Source: Capillibacterium thermochitinicola (GTDB taxonomy: Bacteria > Bacillota > UBA4882 > UBA10575). From it: DNA of 64,000 bases. The stretch lies in the NCBI RefSeq assembly GCF_013664685.1, contig NZ_JAAKDE010000003.1, forward strand, positions 88,751 through 152,750, given 5' to 3'. The translations under genes were made by a program, and so were the position numbers. Below, in pieces: positions 45,415 to 53,134 of this stretch (the first letter of the stretch is position 1; each line of letters starts with the position of its first letter). The notes under the pieces were generated by a model. The model worked only from the letters and a program-made list of their open reading frames with translations, ran no database searches and was not told the DNA's origin.

Positions 45415-46356
45415 ATGAGGAAAATAGGGCTTGTCGCGGTCGGCACTTATGTGCCGGAAAAAAAGCTGACCAACAGTGACCTGGAGAAGATGGTTGATAC
45501 GTCCGATGAATGGATCACAACCCGGACCGGGATCAAAGAGCGGCGGATTGCCCCCGACGACATGCACGCCTCCGACCTCGCGGCCAAAGCGGTAGCCGAT
45601 TGTTTAGCCCAGGTTCCCAACCATTATCGTCCTCAGTTGCTCATCGCCGCCACCAGCACCGCCGAGAAGTGCGTGCCCAACCAGGCCAGTCTGGTCGCCC
45701 AAAAGTTGAACCTCACCAACTTGGCCGCTTTTGACTTGAATGCCGCCTGCTCCGGATTGGTTTACGCCTTGGCCGTCGGCTGGAGTTTAATGCAGACCGG
45801 AGGTTACGACCATACCCTCATCGCCGCCGGGGAAAAACTCTCCCGCTTCGTCAACTACAAAGACCGTACCACCTGTGTCCTCTTCGGTGATGCGGGGGCG
45901 GCCCTCCTGCTCAGCGCGGAGGAGCCCGAACATGAGATCCTCGCCGTTGAACTGGGCGCCGACCCGAGCGGAGCCGATTTGGTGGTCATGGGCGGCCTGA
46001 ACGACGAGTTTTATTTCCGCCAAGACGGGCGTAACGTCTTTAAGTTCGCCGTGGAAAAAATGGGTAATCTGATCGACCGCTTGAAAGACCGGTTGGGCCT
46101 CACGGATAATGACCGCTATTTCGTCATTCCCCACCAGGCCAACAGCAGAATTTTAGAAGCCGTCGCCCGGAATAAGGGCATTCCGGAGGAACGAATGATC
46201 TCCAACATCGCCAAGTACGGGAACACCTCAGCCGCCTCCATCGGCCTGGCCCTCAAGGAGGCTTGGGCTGAAAAGCGCTTTAAAAAAGGGGATTATCTTT
46301 TCTTGATTGGCTTTGGGGGCGGATTGTCTTGGGCAGCCGCGGCGGTTCGGTGGTAA
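45415..46356 (+). CDS. fabH: 3-oxoacyl-ACP synthase III (FabH family)
   Basis: 313 residues. The active-site Cys is C112 in LNAACSGLVYALAVG; the His is in VIPHQANSRIL and the Asn in KYGNTSAASIGLAL, completing the Cys-His-Asn triad. WITTRTGIKERRIA is the N-terminal signature. It condenses acetyl-CoA or a branched acyl-CoA with malonyl-ACP. No other fab genes are adjacent, so it may be a secondary copy serving a special acyl product. ATG 45415 is behind GAAGGG. Confidence 0.92.
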   Translation: MRKIGLVAVGTYVPEKKLTNSDLEKMVDTSDEWITTRTGIKERRIAPDDMHASDLAAKAVADCLAQVPNHYRPQLLIAATSTAEKCVPNQASLVAQKLNLTNLAAFDLNAACSGLVYALAVGWSLMQTGGYDHTLIAAGEKLSRFVNYKDRTTCVLFGDAGAALLLSAEEPEHEILAVELGADPSGADLVVMGGLNDEFYFRQDGRNVFKFAVEKMGNLIDRLKDRLGLTDNDRYFVIPHQANSRILEAVARNKGIPEERMISNIAKYGNTSAASIGLALKEAWAEKRFKKGDYLFLIGFGGGLSWAAAAVRW

Positions 46357-46520
46357 ACCGCCGCCGCGCATAAATAGCCTCTCCCCCCACCCCCACCGTC
46401 CACCTGCGCCTCTCCTTCACTGCGACTTTCGTCTGAACCCTTTTGCTCACCTACTTAAACGTCCCGGAAAATGTTGCTTTATATTTACAAGCAACAGCCA
46501 AATATTAGGGCATAATCCGC

Positions 46521-46590
46521 TTAAATAAGCCATTTTGCTAAAATATACGTAAATATTCTTAAATATGGTTAAATATTAGTTTAAATCGGT
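46521..46590. repeat. Helically phased 10-bp AT-rich repeats before the DUF1538 gene
   Basis: Within the 373-bp gap before the DUF1538 gene, 10-bp units run in exact register: AAATATACGT (46541), AAATATTCTT (46551), AAATATGGTT (46561), AAATATTAGT (46571), then a weaker TTAAATCGGT (46581). TTAAATAAGC at 46521 is in the same phase. One unit per helical turn puts all AAATAT cores on one DNA face, giving a curved tract or a cooperative protein-binding array. Confidence 0.65.
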
Positions 46591-46663
46591 AGAATGGCTG
46601 GTCAAAGATATATATAATTATGTTATACCTTATTACGATCTTCGATTCGTATTTGGGATGGAC

Positions 46664-46686
46664 AATCTGTGTCGTGGACACCGATT
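46664..46686. promoter_or_regulatory. Inverted repeat in the DUF1538 leader
   Basis: AATCTGTGTC, spacer GTG, GACACCGATT: ten-base arms with one mismatch, followed by TTTT, 44 bp before the start codon. It may be an operator or an attenuator-type hairpin in the leader RNA. Confidence 0.45.
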
Positions 46687-46729
46687 TTTGCCTGTTATTT
46701 AGAAGAACGAAGTTGGAGGCGGTAGGGGA

Positions 46730-48256
46730 ATGAAAAAACTGCTCTGGGCAAAATTCAAAGAATCCTTTTTAACTGTCCTTCCGATCATTGTTATTGTTCT
46801 AGTATTGGCGCTTACCGTCGCACCAATGCCCTTTTATAGCGTGGTTCTTTTTCTGCTGAGCGCCCTGATGATGATTCTTGGCATCACCCTGTTTAACCTC
46901 GGGGTCGATGTTTCTTTAATGCCCATTGGCGAACATATCGGCTCGGGATTGGTGAAAAGTAGAAATTTAAAACTGATCGTGGCCTTGACCTTTGTGATCG
47001 GCACCTTTATCAGCATCGCCGAACCGGACCTGCACGTTTTGGCCCGGCAAGTCAGCGGGATCCCTGATTCCGTCATTATCCTGGCTGTTTCCGCCGGTGT
47101 CGGGCTTGCGCTGGTCGGTGCTTTTCTCCGCATCCTGTTTCAGGTCCGGCTCTCTTCAATCCTTGCTGTCTGCTATATACTGGCCTTTATCGTATCCGGA
47201 TTTACCAGCAAAAACTTTCTTTCCGTCGCTTGGGAGTCGGGAGCCGTAACCACCGGCCCGATTATGGTCCCCTTTGTTATGGCCTTGGGGCTTGGCCTGG
47301 CTTCAGTCCGGGGTGATAAAACTTCGGAAGAGGATAGTTTTGGTCTGGTCGCCTTCTGTTTGATCGGGCCCATTCTCACGATGCTCCTCCTGGGCCTCTT
47401 TTTTGAACCGTCGGGCGGAAGCGTCCTGGCTATTCCCGAACTGCTTTCGCTGGGTGATATCTTCCAACTTTTTCTGGCTAATTTCCCCGAGTTTATAGGG
47501 CAGGTGGCCCTTGCCCTCCTCCCGATTCTTTTACTCTTTATCGTCTTTCAAGTAGTCTCCCTTCGTCTCCGGAAAAGAACATTATTGAAGATTCTCATCG
47601 GCACCATCTATACTTACGCCGGTCTTGTTCTTTTCCTTACCAGTGTAAATGTGGGTTTCATGCCCGCCGGGTACCAACTGGGGGGGGCCCTCATTACGAA
47701 TACGCCGCCCTGGGCCTTAATCCTGATCGGCCTGGCCACCGGTTATTTTGTCGTGGCCGCGGAACCGGCGGTTTTCGTCTTAAAAGAACAGGTTGAAGAC
47801 ATCACCGACGGCGCGATCTCCGGCCGGAGCATGGGCCTTGGTCTGTCCATCGGGGTGGCTTTCTCGGTCGGGCTGGCCATGTTCCGGATCTTGACCGAAA
47901 CTTCCTTGCTTTATATCGTAATCCCCGGGTACACGATGGCGTTGCTCTTGTCACTGATTGTTCCGCCCCTTTTTACGGCGATTGCTTTCGACTCGGGTGC
48001 TGTGGCCTCGGGACCTTTGGCCGCCACTTTTCTCCTCCCGTTGGCGATTGGGGCCTGTGAAACGAGCGGGGGCAACATCTTCACTGATGCCTTTGGCATC
48101 GTGGCGCTGGTTGCGTTGACTCCGGTACTCACTATCCAGTGCTTTGGCTTGGCTTATCGGATCAAAGCCAATCGGGCTGAGAAACAAATTACAATTCCGG
48201 TTGCCGAAGATTCGATTATTATATATGATAAAGAGGACAACTTTCCAGAGCAATAA
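46730..48256 (+). CDS. DUF1538 double-domain membrane protein
   Basis: 508 residues with about 12-14 membrane helices. The two halves are internal repeats: LGVDVSLMPIG / SVNVGFMPAG, SIAEPDLHVLARQV / VAAEPAVFVLKEQV, WESGAVTTGPIMVPF / FDSGAVASGPLAATF, and EDSFGLVAFCLIGP / TDAFGIVALVALTP. The polar residues in the middle of helices (AEP, SGAV, TGP, DxFG) look like a transport path with inverted or parallel repeats. The family has no established substrate. ATG 46730 is behind GGAGGCGG. The next gene encodes a PII-like protein, the usual partner of regulated channels such as AmtB. Confidence 0.88.
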   Translation: MKKLLWAKFKESFLTVLPIIVIVLVLALTVAPMPFYSVVLFLLSALMMILGITLFNLGVDVSLMPIGEHIGSGLVKSRNLKLIVALTFVIGTFISIAEPDLHVLARQVSGIPDSVIILAVSAGVGLALVGAFLRILFQVRLSSILAVCYILAFIVSGFTSKNFLSVAWESGAVTTGPIMVPFVMALGLGLASVRGDKTSEEDSFGLVAFCLIGPILTMLLLGLFFEPSGGSVLAIPELLSLGDIFQLFLANFPEFIGQVALALLPILLLFIVFQVVSLRLRKRTLLKILIGTIYTYAGLVLFLTSVNVGFMPAGYQLGGALITNTPPWALILIGLATGYFVVAAEPAVFVLKEQVEDITDGAISGRSMGLGLSIGVAFSVGLAMFRILTETSLLYIVIPGYTMALLLSLIVPPLFTAIAFDSGAVASGPLAATFLLPLAIGACETSGGNIFTDAFGIVALVALTPVLTIQCFGLAYRIKANRAEKQITIPVAEDSIIIYDKEDNFPEQ

Positions 48257-48345
48257 TATGCAAATGAAAAGGCGGGCGCCATCGGGCAAACCGCAAGGAG
48301 CAGATGCTGCTTAGCTTTGGAGAGGTAAACAGGGGGTACTAATAA

Positions 48346-49044
48346 ATGGTAGCAAAAGTGGAGCGTTGCTTGGAAGCATTAATTACCATTGTCGATTATA
48401 GTCTGGGGAACCAGTTGAAAAAGTTATATAGGCGGGATGAAGTGCCCTTTTATCTCCTAAGCCACGGGTACGGATCCGCCAATTCGGAGATCTACGAGCT
48501 CCTCGGCTTTGGTAGTCCAAAGAAACTAATTGCCATCAGCATCCAGAGTATCGGCATGACCCGGCAAATTCTCGCGCGCCTCCGCGAGCAGATCGATCTG
48601 CATCAGGTTGGAACGGGCATTGCCTTTACCATTCCTTTGGACAGTTCCAGCAGTATCCTATGGAAAATCTGCCAAGAAATCGATAAGGATAATACAGAGA
48701 TGGGAAGTGAGGAACAGAGCATGGAGTTAAAAGAGCCTTATGCTTTAATAGTCACCATTGTGAACCGTGGCCATTCCGATCTGGTGATGACCGCGGCCAA
48801 AGCAGCCGGTGCCACCGGCGGAACGCTGCTCCACGGCTTGGGATTGGGTTCGAAGGAAGCGGAAAAGTTTCTTGGCATTACGATCCAACCGGAAAAAGAT
48901 GTCATTCTAATCCTGGCCCCCCGAGCGAAGAAAGCCCAGATCATGGAGAAAATCACCCACGATGCCGGGTTGAACACAACCGGTCGCGGGATCTGTTTCT
49001 CGCTCCCGGTTAACAACGCCCTGGGTCTGGTCGACCAGGTTTAA
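48346..49044 (+). CDS. Tandem PII-like signalling protein
   Basis: 232 residues made of two PII-like halves joined by an acidic linker (about 108-125). The second half is clearest: ALIVTIVNRGHSDLVMTAAKAAGATGGTLLHGLG, then ITIQPEKDVILILAPRAKKAQIMEKI and GRGICFSLPV. The first half has ALITIVDYSLGNQLKKLYRRDEVPFYLLSHGYGSANSE and HQVGTGIAFTIPLDS. Both have the GATGGT or GYGSAN ligand loop and the GTG or GRG end motif. The uridylylated Tyr of GlnB is not evident. With the preceding membrane gene it suggests ligand-gated control of transport. Confidence 0.85.
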   Translation: MVAKVERCLEALITIVDYSLGNQLKKLYRRDEVPFYLLSHGYGSANSEIYELLGFGSPKKLIAISIQSIGMTRQILARLREQIDLHQVGTGIAFTIPLDSSSSILWKICQEIDKDNTEMGSEEQSMELKEPYALIVTIVNRGHSDLVMTAAKAAGATGGTLLHGLGLGSKEAEKFLGITIQPEKDVILILAPRAKKAQIMEKITHDAGLNTTGRGICFSLPVNNALGLVDQV

Positions 49045-49111
49045 ACGAAAAGGGAAGTATATACCAAACCGCTATGTCGTCACCGCGGACTTCGTATATT
49101 GCCGACGGATC

Positions 49112-49146
49112 AAAAAAAGAAGCTATCCACGGGGATAGCTTCTTTT
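49112..49146. terminator. Bidirectional terminator between the PII-like gene and rnpB
   Basis: GAAGCTATCC and GGATAGCTTC arms around a short loop, with seven A before and TTTT after, so both the + strand PII-like gene and the - strand RNase P RNA can end here. Confidence 0.88.
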
Positions 49147-49155
49147 CTACTGTTA

Positions 49156-49554
49156 CCAACCGGACCTATAAGCCGAGTTCTGTACCGACTGCGGAGGCAG
49201 TCGGCGGTAACCATTTATCTGGGACGACAGTTACCTGCCGCCTCATGCGACCGTACCCGAGGGAAGAACGGGCCATTCTTGCGTCTGCCGGGCAGACGCC
49301 CCCTCCTATTCGGTCTTGCTCCGGGTGGGGTTTACCAAGCCGGTTAATCACTTAACCGCTGGTGCGCTCTTACCGCACCTTTTCAGCTTTGCCCTGGACC
49401 AGCATTGCTGTATCCAGTCGGCGTTTCCTTTTCTGTGGCACTTTCCTTGAGGTCACCCTCACTGGACGTTATCCAGCACCCTGCCCTATGGAGCTCGGAC
49501 TTTCCTCAGGCGCAACCTTTCGTCCTTGCGCCCGCGGTTACCCGGTCCGGTTGG
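49156..49554 (-). ncRNA. rnpB: RNase P RNA (catalytic subunit)
   Basis: On the minus strand the RNA starts CCAACCGGACC and ends GGTCCGGTTGG, which pair as P1. The universal elements GAGGAAAGTCCGAGCTCC near the 5' end (P4 and CR-I) and ACAGAACTCGGCTTAT near the 3' end are both present. At about 399 nt with multiple internal hairpins, the size fits a bacterial RNase P RNA, which matures tRNA 5' ends. Confidence 0.96.
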
Positions 49555-49567
49555 TTCCAGGGATAAT

Positions 49568-49596
49568 ATATTATCATAAATGGCGGTAAAACTCAA
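49568..49596 (-). promoter_or_regulatory. rnpB promoter
   Basis: On the minus strand TTGAGT (49591-49596 on +) and TAATAT (49568-49573) are 17 bp apart, ending 14 bp before the RNase P RNA. Confidence 0.6.
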
Positions 49597-49644
49597 TGTT
49601 AAATCCCGCCAGTTAGGAAAATCGGACAAAGGTAGGGACGAAAC

Positions 49645-50394
49645 TTGCCAAGCCCATTATTGACTTCCCCGCACCCAACTCCATCAAAAAGCCGGTCGAG
49701 GCAGGAGTTTAGCCTCGGCCTCCGCCACGGGCTGCCCATCGCCCTGGGTTATCTCCCGGTCTCCTTTGCCTTCGGCCTGCTGGCCGTGAAGGGCGGTCTT
49801 CCGGCCTGGGTGGCCACCCTTATTTCCCTCACCAACCTGACCTCGGCCGGTCAGTACGCCGGGACCAACCTGATCCTCGCGGGGGCCTCGCTCCTCGAGA
49901 TTACCCTGACCACTTTGGTCATCAACCTCCGTTATCTGTTGATGTCCCTGTCCCTCGGACAAAAGCTGGCCCCCGGTCTGACCTTAAGAGAAAGGTGCCT
50001 CCTGGCCTTCGGGATTACCGACGAGACCTTCACCGTCGCTTCCCTCGAACGCACCGAGATCACCTTCCCTTACATGGCAGGCTTAATCATTGGTCCCTAT
50101 ACCGGTTGGGGCACCGGAACCCTCCTCGGAGGAATCGTCTGTACGCTGCTGCCCGCCAATCTCCAAAACGCCTTGGGCATTACGTTGTACGCCATGTTCA
50201 TCGCGTTAGTGCTGCCCCCGGCCAAAAAATCCCCCGCCATCCGCCGGGTCGTCGGGGTGGCGGTCGGGCTCACGGTCGCCCTTACCTGGCTGCCCGGGTT
50301 ACGGCTGCTCTCGTCTGGATGGCGGATCATGGTCGCCACCGTCATTGCTTGTCTCTACGGCGCGCATTATTTCCCAAGGAAGGAGGTTCAATAA
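49645..50394 (+). CDS. azlC: AzlC-family branched-chain amino acid exporter large subunit
   Basis: 249 residues with about seven membrane helices. FSLGLRHGLPIALGYLPVSFAFGLLA, ISLTNLTSAGQYAGTNLI and VINLRYLLMSLSLGQKL are AzlC signatures (NLRY...MS). With AzlD it exports branched-chain amino acids or analogues. The start is TTG 49645 with only a weak ribosome-binding site; the N-terminal 20 residues are polar and may be non-native. The stop is followed at once by azlD. Confidence 0.9.
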   Translation: MPSPLLTSPHPTPSKSRSRQEFSLGLRHGLPIALGYLPVSFAFGLLAVKGGLPAWVATLISLTNLTSAGQYAGTNLILAGASLLEITLTTLVINLRYLLMSLSLGQKLAPGLTLRERCLLAFGITDETFTVASLERTEITFPYMAGLIIGPYTGWGTGTLLGGIVCTLLPANLQNALGITLYAMFIALVLPPAKKSPAIRRVVGVAVGLTVALTWLPGLRLLSSGWRIMVATVIACLYGAHYFPRKEVQ

Positions 50395-50699
50395 TGGGCC
50401 GTACCTTATTGGCTGTCTTTTTAATGGCGTTGGTCTCTTACCTGCCGCGGGTGACCCCCTTGGTTTTCCTGCGCCAAAAGATCAAATCACCCTTTATCCA
50501 ATCCTTCCTTTACTATGTCCCCTATGCCGTCTTGGGGGCAATGACCTTCCCCGCCATTCTCAGCGCCACCGGGGACACAACCTCGGCGCTAGCCGGCTTC
50601 GGCGTGGCCCTCCTCCTTGCCTTCTACGAAAAGAGTTTGATGACCGTTGCCCTCTGTGCTTCCCTGGCGGTCTACCTTTGCCAGCTCTTCCTGGGGTAA
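50394..50699 (+). CDS. azlD: AzlD-family branched-chain amino acid exporter small subunit
   Basis: 101 residues with four membrane helices. ALVSYLPRVTPLVFL and YVPYAVLGAMTFPAIL are AzlD motifs. ATG 50394 overlaps the azlC stop by one base and has AAGGAGG upstream. It is the partner subunit of AzlC. Confidence 0.9.
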   Translation: MGRTLLAVFLMALVSYLPRVTPLVFLRQKIKSPFIQSFLYYVPYAVLGAMTFPAILSATGDTTSALAGFGVALLLAFYEKSLMTVALCASLAVYLCQLFLG

Positions 50700-50737
50700 A
50701 CCGTAAAACCGTAAAATAAATGAATTAAACTAATGAC

Positions 50738-50761
50738 AAAACCCGCCATCCGGCGGGTTTT
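50738..50761. terminator. Terminator between azlD and the rubredoxin-like gene
   Basis: AAAACCCGCC and GGCGGGTTTT around a four-base loop, usable from both sides. Confidence 0.85.
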
Positions 50762-50799
50762 GTTTATCTTCTAATAAGGAAGCTTGGCGCTCTTTTTGC

Positions 50800-51135
50800 T
50801 TAACCCCATTTCCCTTTCCCCATATGGGTGGCCAGCTCCGCCTTGATCGCTTGCTGCAATTCAACCGTATAACCGATGGCCTTTTTGAAGAGGGCAACAC
50901 AGGCCGGATCCAACTCATCGTCCCGGCCAATCTCGGAGAGCTCTTTCACCTGTTCCAATAAGGCCGAGAGTTCCATATAAATCTGGTTGGTCTTCCGGGA
51001 CCGGTCGATCAACTCACTTTTCTCCACCGGAACCTCGGTAAACTTCTCCATCGCCGCCCCGCATTTCGGGCAAGCCGCGGGAGCTTGCTCCCCATCATGG
51101 ATGTACCCGCAAACGCCACATTGCCACTTTTTCAT
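50800..51135 (-). CDS. Rubredoxin-like domain protein
   Basis: 111 residues. [24 protein letters not shown] is a rubredoxin-type iron site with two CxxC pairs, of the short rubrerythrin-C-terminal type. The remaining 75 residues are two helices without the rubrerythrin diiron ligands. It probably carries electrons in oxygen or peroxide defence. ATG 51135 (or 51138) is behind AAAAGGAGG. It lies 32 bp downstream of the marR gene in the same direction and is likely under its control. Confidence 0.82.
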   Translation of the reverse strand: MKKWQCGVCGYIHDGEQAPAACPKCGAAMEKFTEVPVEKSELIDRSRKTNQIYMELSALLEQVKELSEIGRDDELDPACVALFKKAIGYTVELQQAIKAELATHMGKGKWG

Positions 51136-51166
51136 CATTGGTCCTCCTTTTCAGTTGATTTTTTAT

Positions 51167-51703
51167 TTAATTTGGAACCCGATCACGTCCGGTTAATTCC
51201 CGGCAGATCAAGTTTCCAGGACACTCGTTCAGATGGGCCAGGCCGCACCGGAGACAGATCTGATCCAGTGTCTCGTTGTCGATTAGGGTCGCCTCTAAAA
51301 AATCATGTAGGCTCTGCTCAAAAGCGGCCAAACTTTCCGGGGCAAGACGCTCAACAATCGCCTGAAGGCGCTGGAGCGATTGCCGCCGGGCGTTTTCCAA
51401 TAGGCGAACCCCGGCGGGGGTGAGGGATAAAAGGATCTGCCGCCGGTCAGTGCGGGAATACTCCCTGCGTACCAGGCCTTTCTTCTCCAACCGGTCGATC
51501 AGCTTGGTCACCGCGGCGTTACTGATTTGCAACCCTTCGGCAACATCTTTCACCATCGGTGTCTGGTGGAAATAGATAAAACGCAGACAGTTCTCCTGAA
51601 CTTGGGTTAGACACTCCCCGTCCTGGACCAGTGGTTCATAGACCACCTTTTGTAAAGCCAGGGCAAACAGCTTGATCGTAAGGTCCAATAACTCAATATC
51701 CAT
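51167..51703 (-). CDS. MarR-family regulator with C-terminal Cys-rich tail
   Basis: About 178 residues from ATG 51703. The winged-helix part has FIYFHQTPMVKDVAEGLQISNAAVTKLIDRLEKKGLVRREYSRTDRRQILLSLT. After the dimerisation helix, a tail reads ICLRCGLAHLNECPGNLIC, with four Cys and one His in 19 residues, suited to bind zinc or an iron-sulfur cluster or to sense oxidation. Most MarR proteins lack it. The neighbouring rubredoxin-like gene suggests a redox-responsive unit. The AT-rich upstream region holds ATTAA/TTAAT arms that might be its operator. Confidence 0.85.
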   Translation of the reverse strand: MDIELLDLTIKLFALALQKVVYEPLVQDGECLTQVQENCLRFIYFHQTPMVKDVAEGLQISNAAVTKLIDRLEKKGLVRREYSRTDRRQILLSLTPAGVRLLENARRQSLQRLQAIVERLAPESLAAFEQSLHDFLEATLIDNETLDQICLRCGLAHLNECPGNLICRELTGRDRVPN

Positions 51704-51914
51704 TCGTCTCAACACAACCTTATAATATTTATTAATATGGTTTAATATTACTATATTTAATTAACCACGTCAATTTGTTTTTTAACCATTTTTTCTCTTT
51801 CACCGGGCTGCTTTTGGCGCCAAACCGGTTTCTTTGGCTGCCGAAAAGAAAAAATAAATATTTTTTTGCTATCGGCAGGAAAAAATGGATCGAGCGCGAA
51901 GATTAAAATTGAAC

Positions 51915-51935
51915 TTTTGAAAATTCTTTTCAAAA
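51915..51935. promoter_or_regulatory. Perfect inverted repeat in the marR-lacI intergenic region
   Basis: TTTTGAAAA, spacer TTC, TTTTCAAAA. It lies in the 381-bp gap (51704-52084) between divergent marR and lacI genes. The rest of the gap is AT-rich and holds a TATAAT-like -10 near 51965 and no gene that I can support. A regulator operator is likely. Confidence 0.45.
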
Positions 51936-52084
51936 CTCGCTAAGGAAGTTGTTAAAATAAAGTTATAATTTACTCATCACTAACATATGGTGAGTGTAAA
52001 AGCTTTTTGCCTACTTTTGGCGGAAGAAACGTTCATCCCAAAACCAAAGGAGTACAGACGCACTATTATTAACGGAGGTTCTTC

Positions 52085-53077
52085 ATGGTAACGATTAAAG
52101 ACATCGCCCGCCGCGCCGGAGTCAGCCCCAGTGTGGTGTCACGGGCTTTAAACAACAAATACGGCGTCAAAGAAAGCACGAAACAGTTGATCAAAGCCAT
52201 TGCCCGCGATATGAACTATTACCCAAATGCGGCCGCCCGTCGTCTGGTGACCCGCAAATCCGGCATGATTGGTGTCATGATGGCGGACATCTCGGAACCC
52301 TTCTACGCCCAGATCATCAAAGGCATGGAGTACGTGGCCAGTCAGACCGGATACACCTTATTGTTTTCCAACTCCTATGACAACATAGGAAAAACAAATG
52401 TTTTACAAAAAATGATCGTCACCGAAAACGTGGACGGGTTGGTCATTGTCGGCAGCAACCGGCAAGACACCAGTTTCACCGGAATTTTACTGGAGAAAAA
52501 GATCCCCTTTGTCCTGATTGAACGCAATCTCCAGAACGAACAGGTCAATTGTATCTGGATTGACAACAAAAAAGCCGCCTACTGTGCCACCAAGCTCTTG
52601 CTCGAAAAAGGACATAAAATCATCGCCCATATCGCCGGGAACATGCAAAACCAAGTGACCCTCGAACGCCTGGCCGGCTACAAGGAGGCCTTGAAGGAAG
52701 CGGGTGTTTCGGCACCGGAACGTTGGGTCTTTCCTGCGAACTACCTTTGTGAAGACGGTTACCGGGCAATGCAGGAGATCCTGCGGGTACTACCCGATTG
52801 CACCGGGGTTTTTGCGGGCAACGACAGTATGGCTTACGGTGCCTTGCAAGCAATCCATGAAGCGGGTTTTGCCGTACCGAAGGATATTGCTTTAGTTGGC
52901 TTCGACGACTTGGAGTTTTCCGCGTTTACCAACCCCCCACTGACCACCATCCGGCAACCCCGTTACGAAATGGGAATAAAATCCATGGAGATTTTAACCC
53001 AAATCCTCAATGGTGAGATAAAAAACGGAATAAACCTTTGTCTTCCCTTTGAATTAATTGTTCGCCACTCCGTATAA
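52085..53077 (+). CDS. LacI-family sugar-responsive repressor
   Basis: 330 residues. The N-terminal HTH is TIKDIARRAGVSPSVVSRALNNKYGVKESTKQLIKA, followed by the hinge RKSGMIGVMM and a periplasmic-binding-protein-like effector domain (NVDGLVIVGSNRQD, CTGVFAGNDSMAYGALQAI, LVGFDDLEFSAFTNPPLTTIRQP). It controls the sugar operon directly downstream through the palindrome at 53092-53107. ATG 52085 is behind GGAGG. The inducer is probably an oligosaccharide of the operon's substrate. Confidence 0.93.
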   Translation: MVTIKDIARRAGVSPSVVSRALNNKYGVKESTKQLIKAIARDMNYYPNAAARRLVTRKSGMIGVMMADISEPFYAQIIKGMEYVASQTGYTLLFSNSYDNIGKTNVLQKMIVTENVDGLVIVGSNRQDTSFTGILLEKKIPFVLIERNLQNEQVNCIWIDNKKAAYCATKLLLEKGHKIIAHIAGNMQNQVTLERLAGYKEALKEAGVSAPERWVFPANYLCEDGYRAMQEILRVLPDCTGVFAGNDSMAYGALQAIHEAGFAVPKDIALVGFDDLEFSAFTNPPLTTIRQPRYEMGIKSMEILTQILNGEIKNGINLCLPFELIVRHSV

Positions 53078-53107
53078 ATTTTTCGAGATTATCACAAACG
53101 TTTGTGA
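53049..53107 (+). promoter_or_regulatory. Promoter and LacI-type operator of the sugar operon
   Basis: TTGAAT (53049-53054) and TATAAA (53073-53078) are 18 bp apart, overlapping the lacI end. The perfect 16-bp palindrome TCACAAACGTTTGTGA (53092-53107) lies just past the expected transcription start, with the central CG typical of LacI-family operators. Repressor bound there would block initiation or clearance. Confidence 0.8.
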
Positions 53108-53134
53108 AACGCTTCGGCCCACGGGAAGAAGAGG

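Noticed and set aside
47680..47687. G8 tract in the DUF1538 gene as another frameshift
   Set aside because: The frame is continuous through it (YQLGGALITN) and both halves of the protein align, so the gene is intact.
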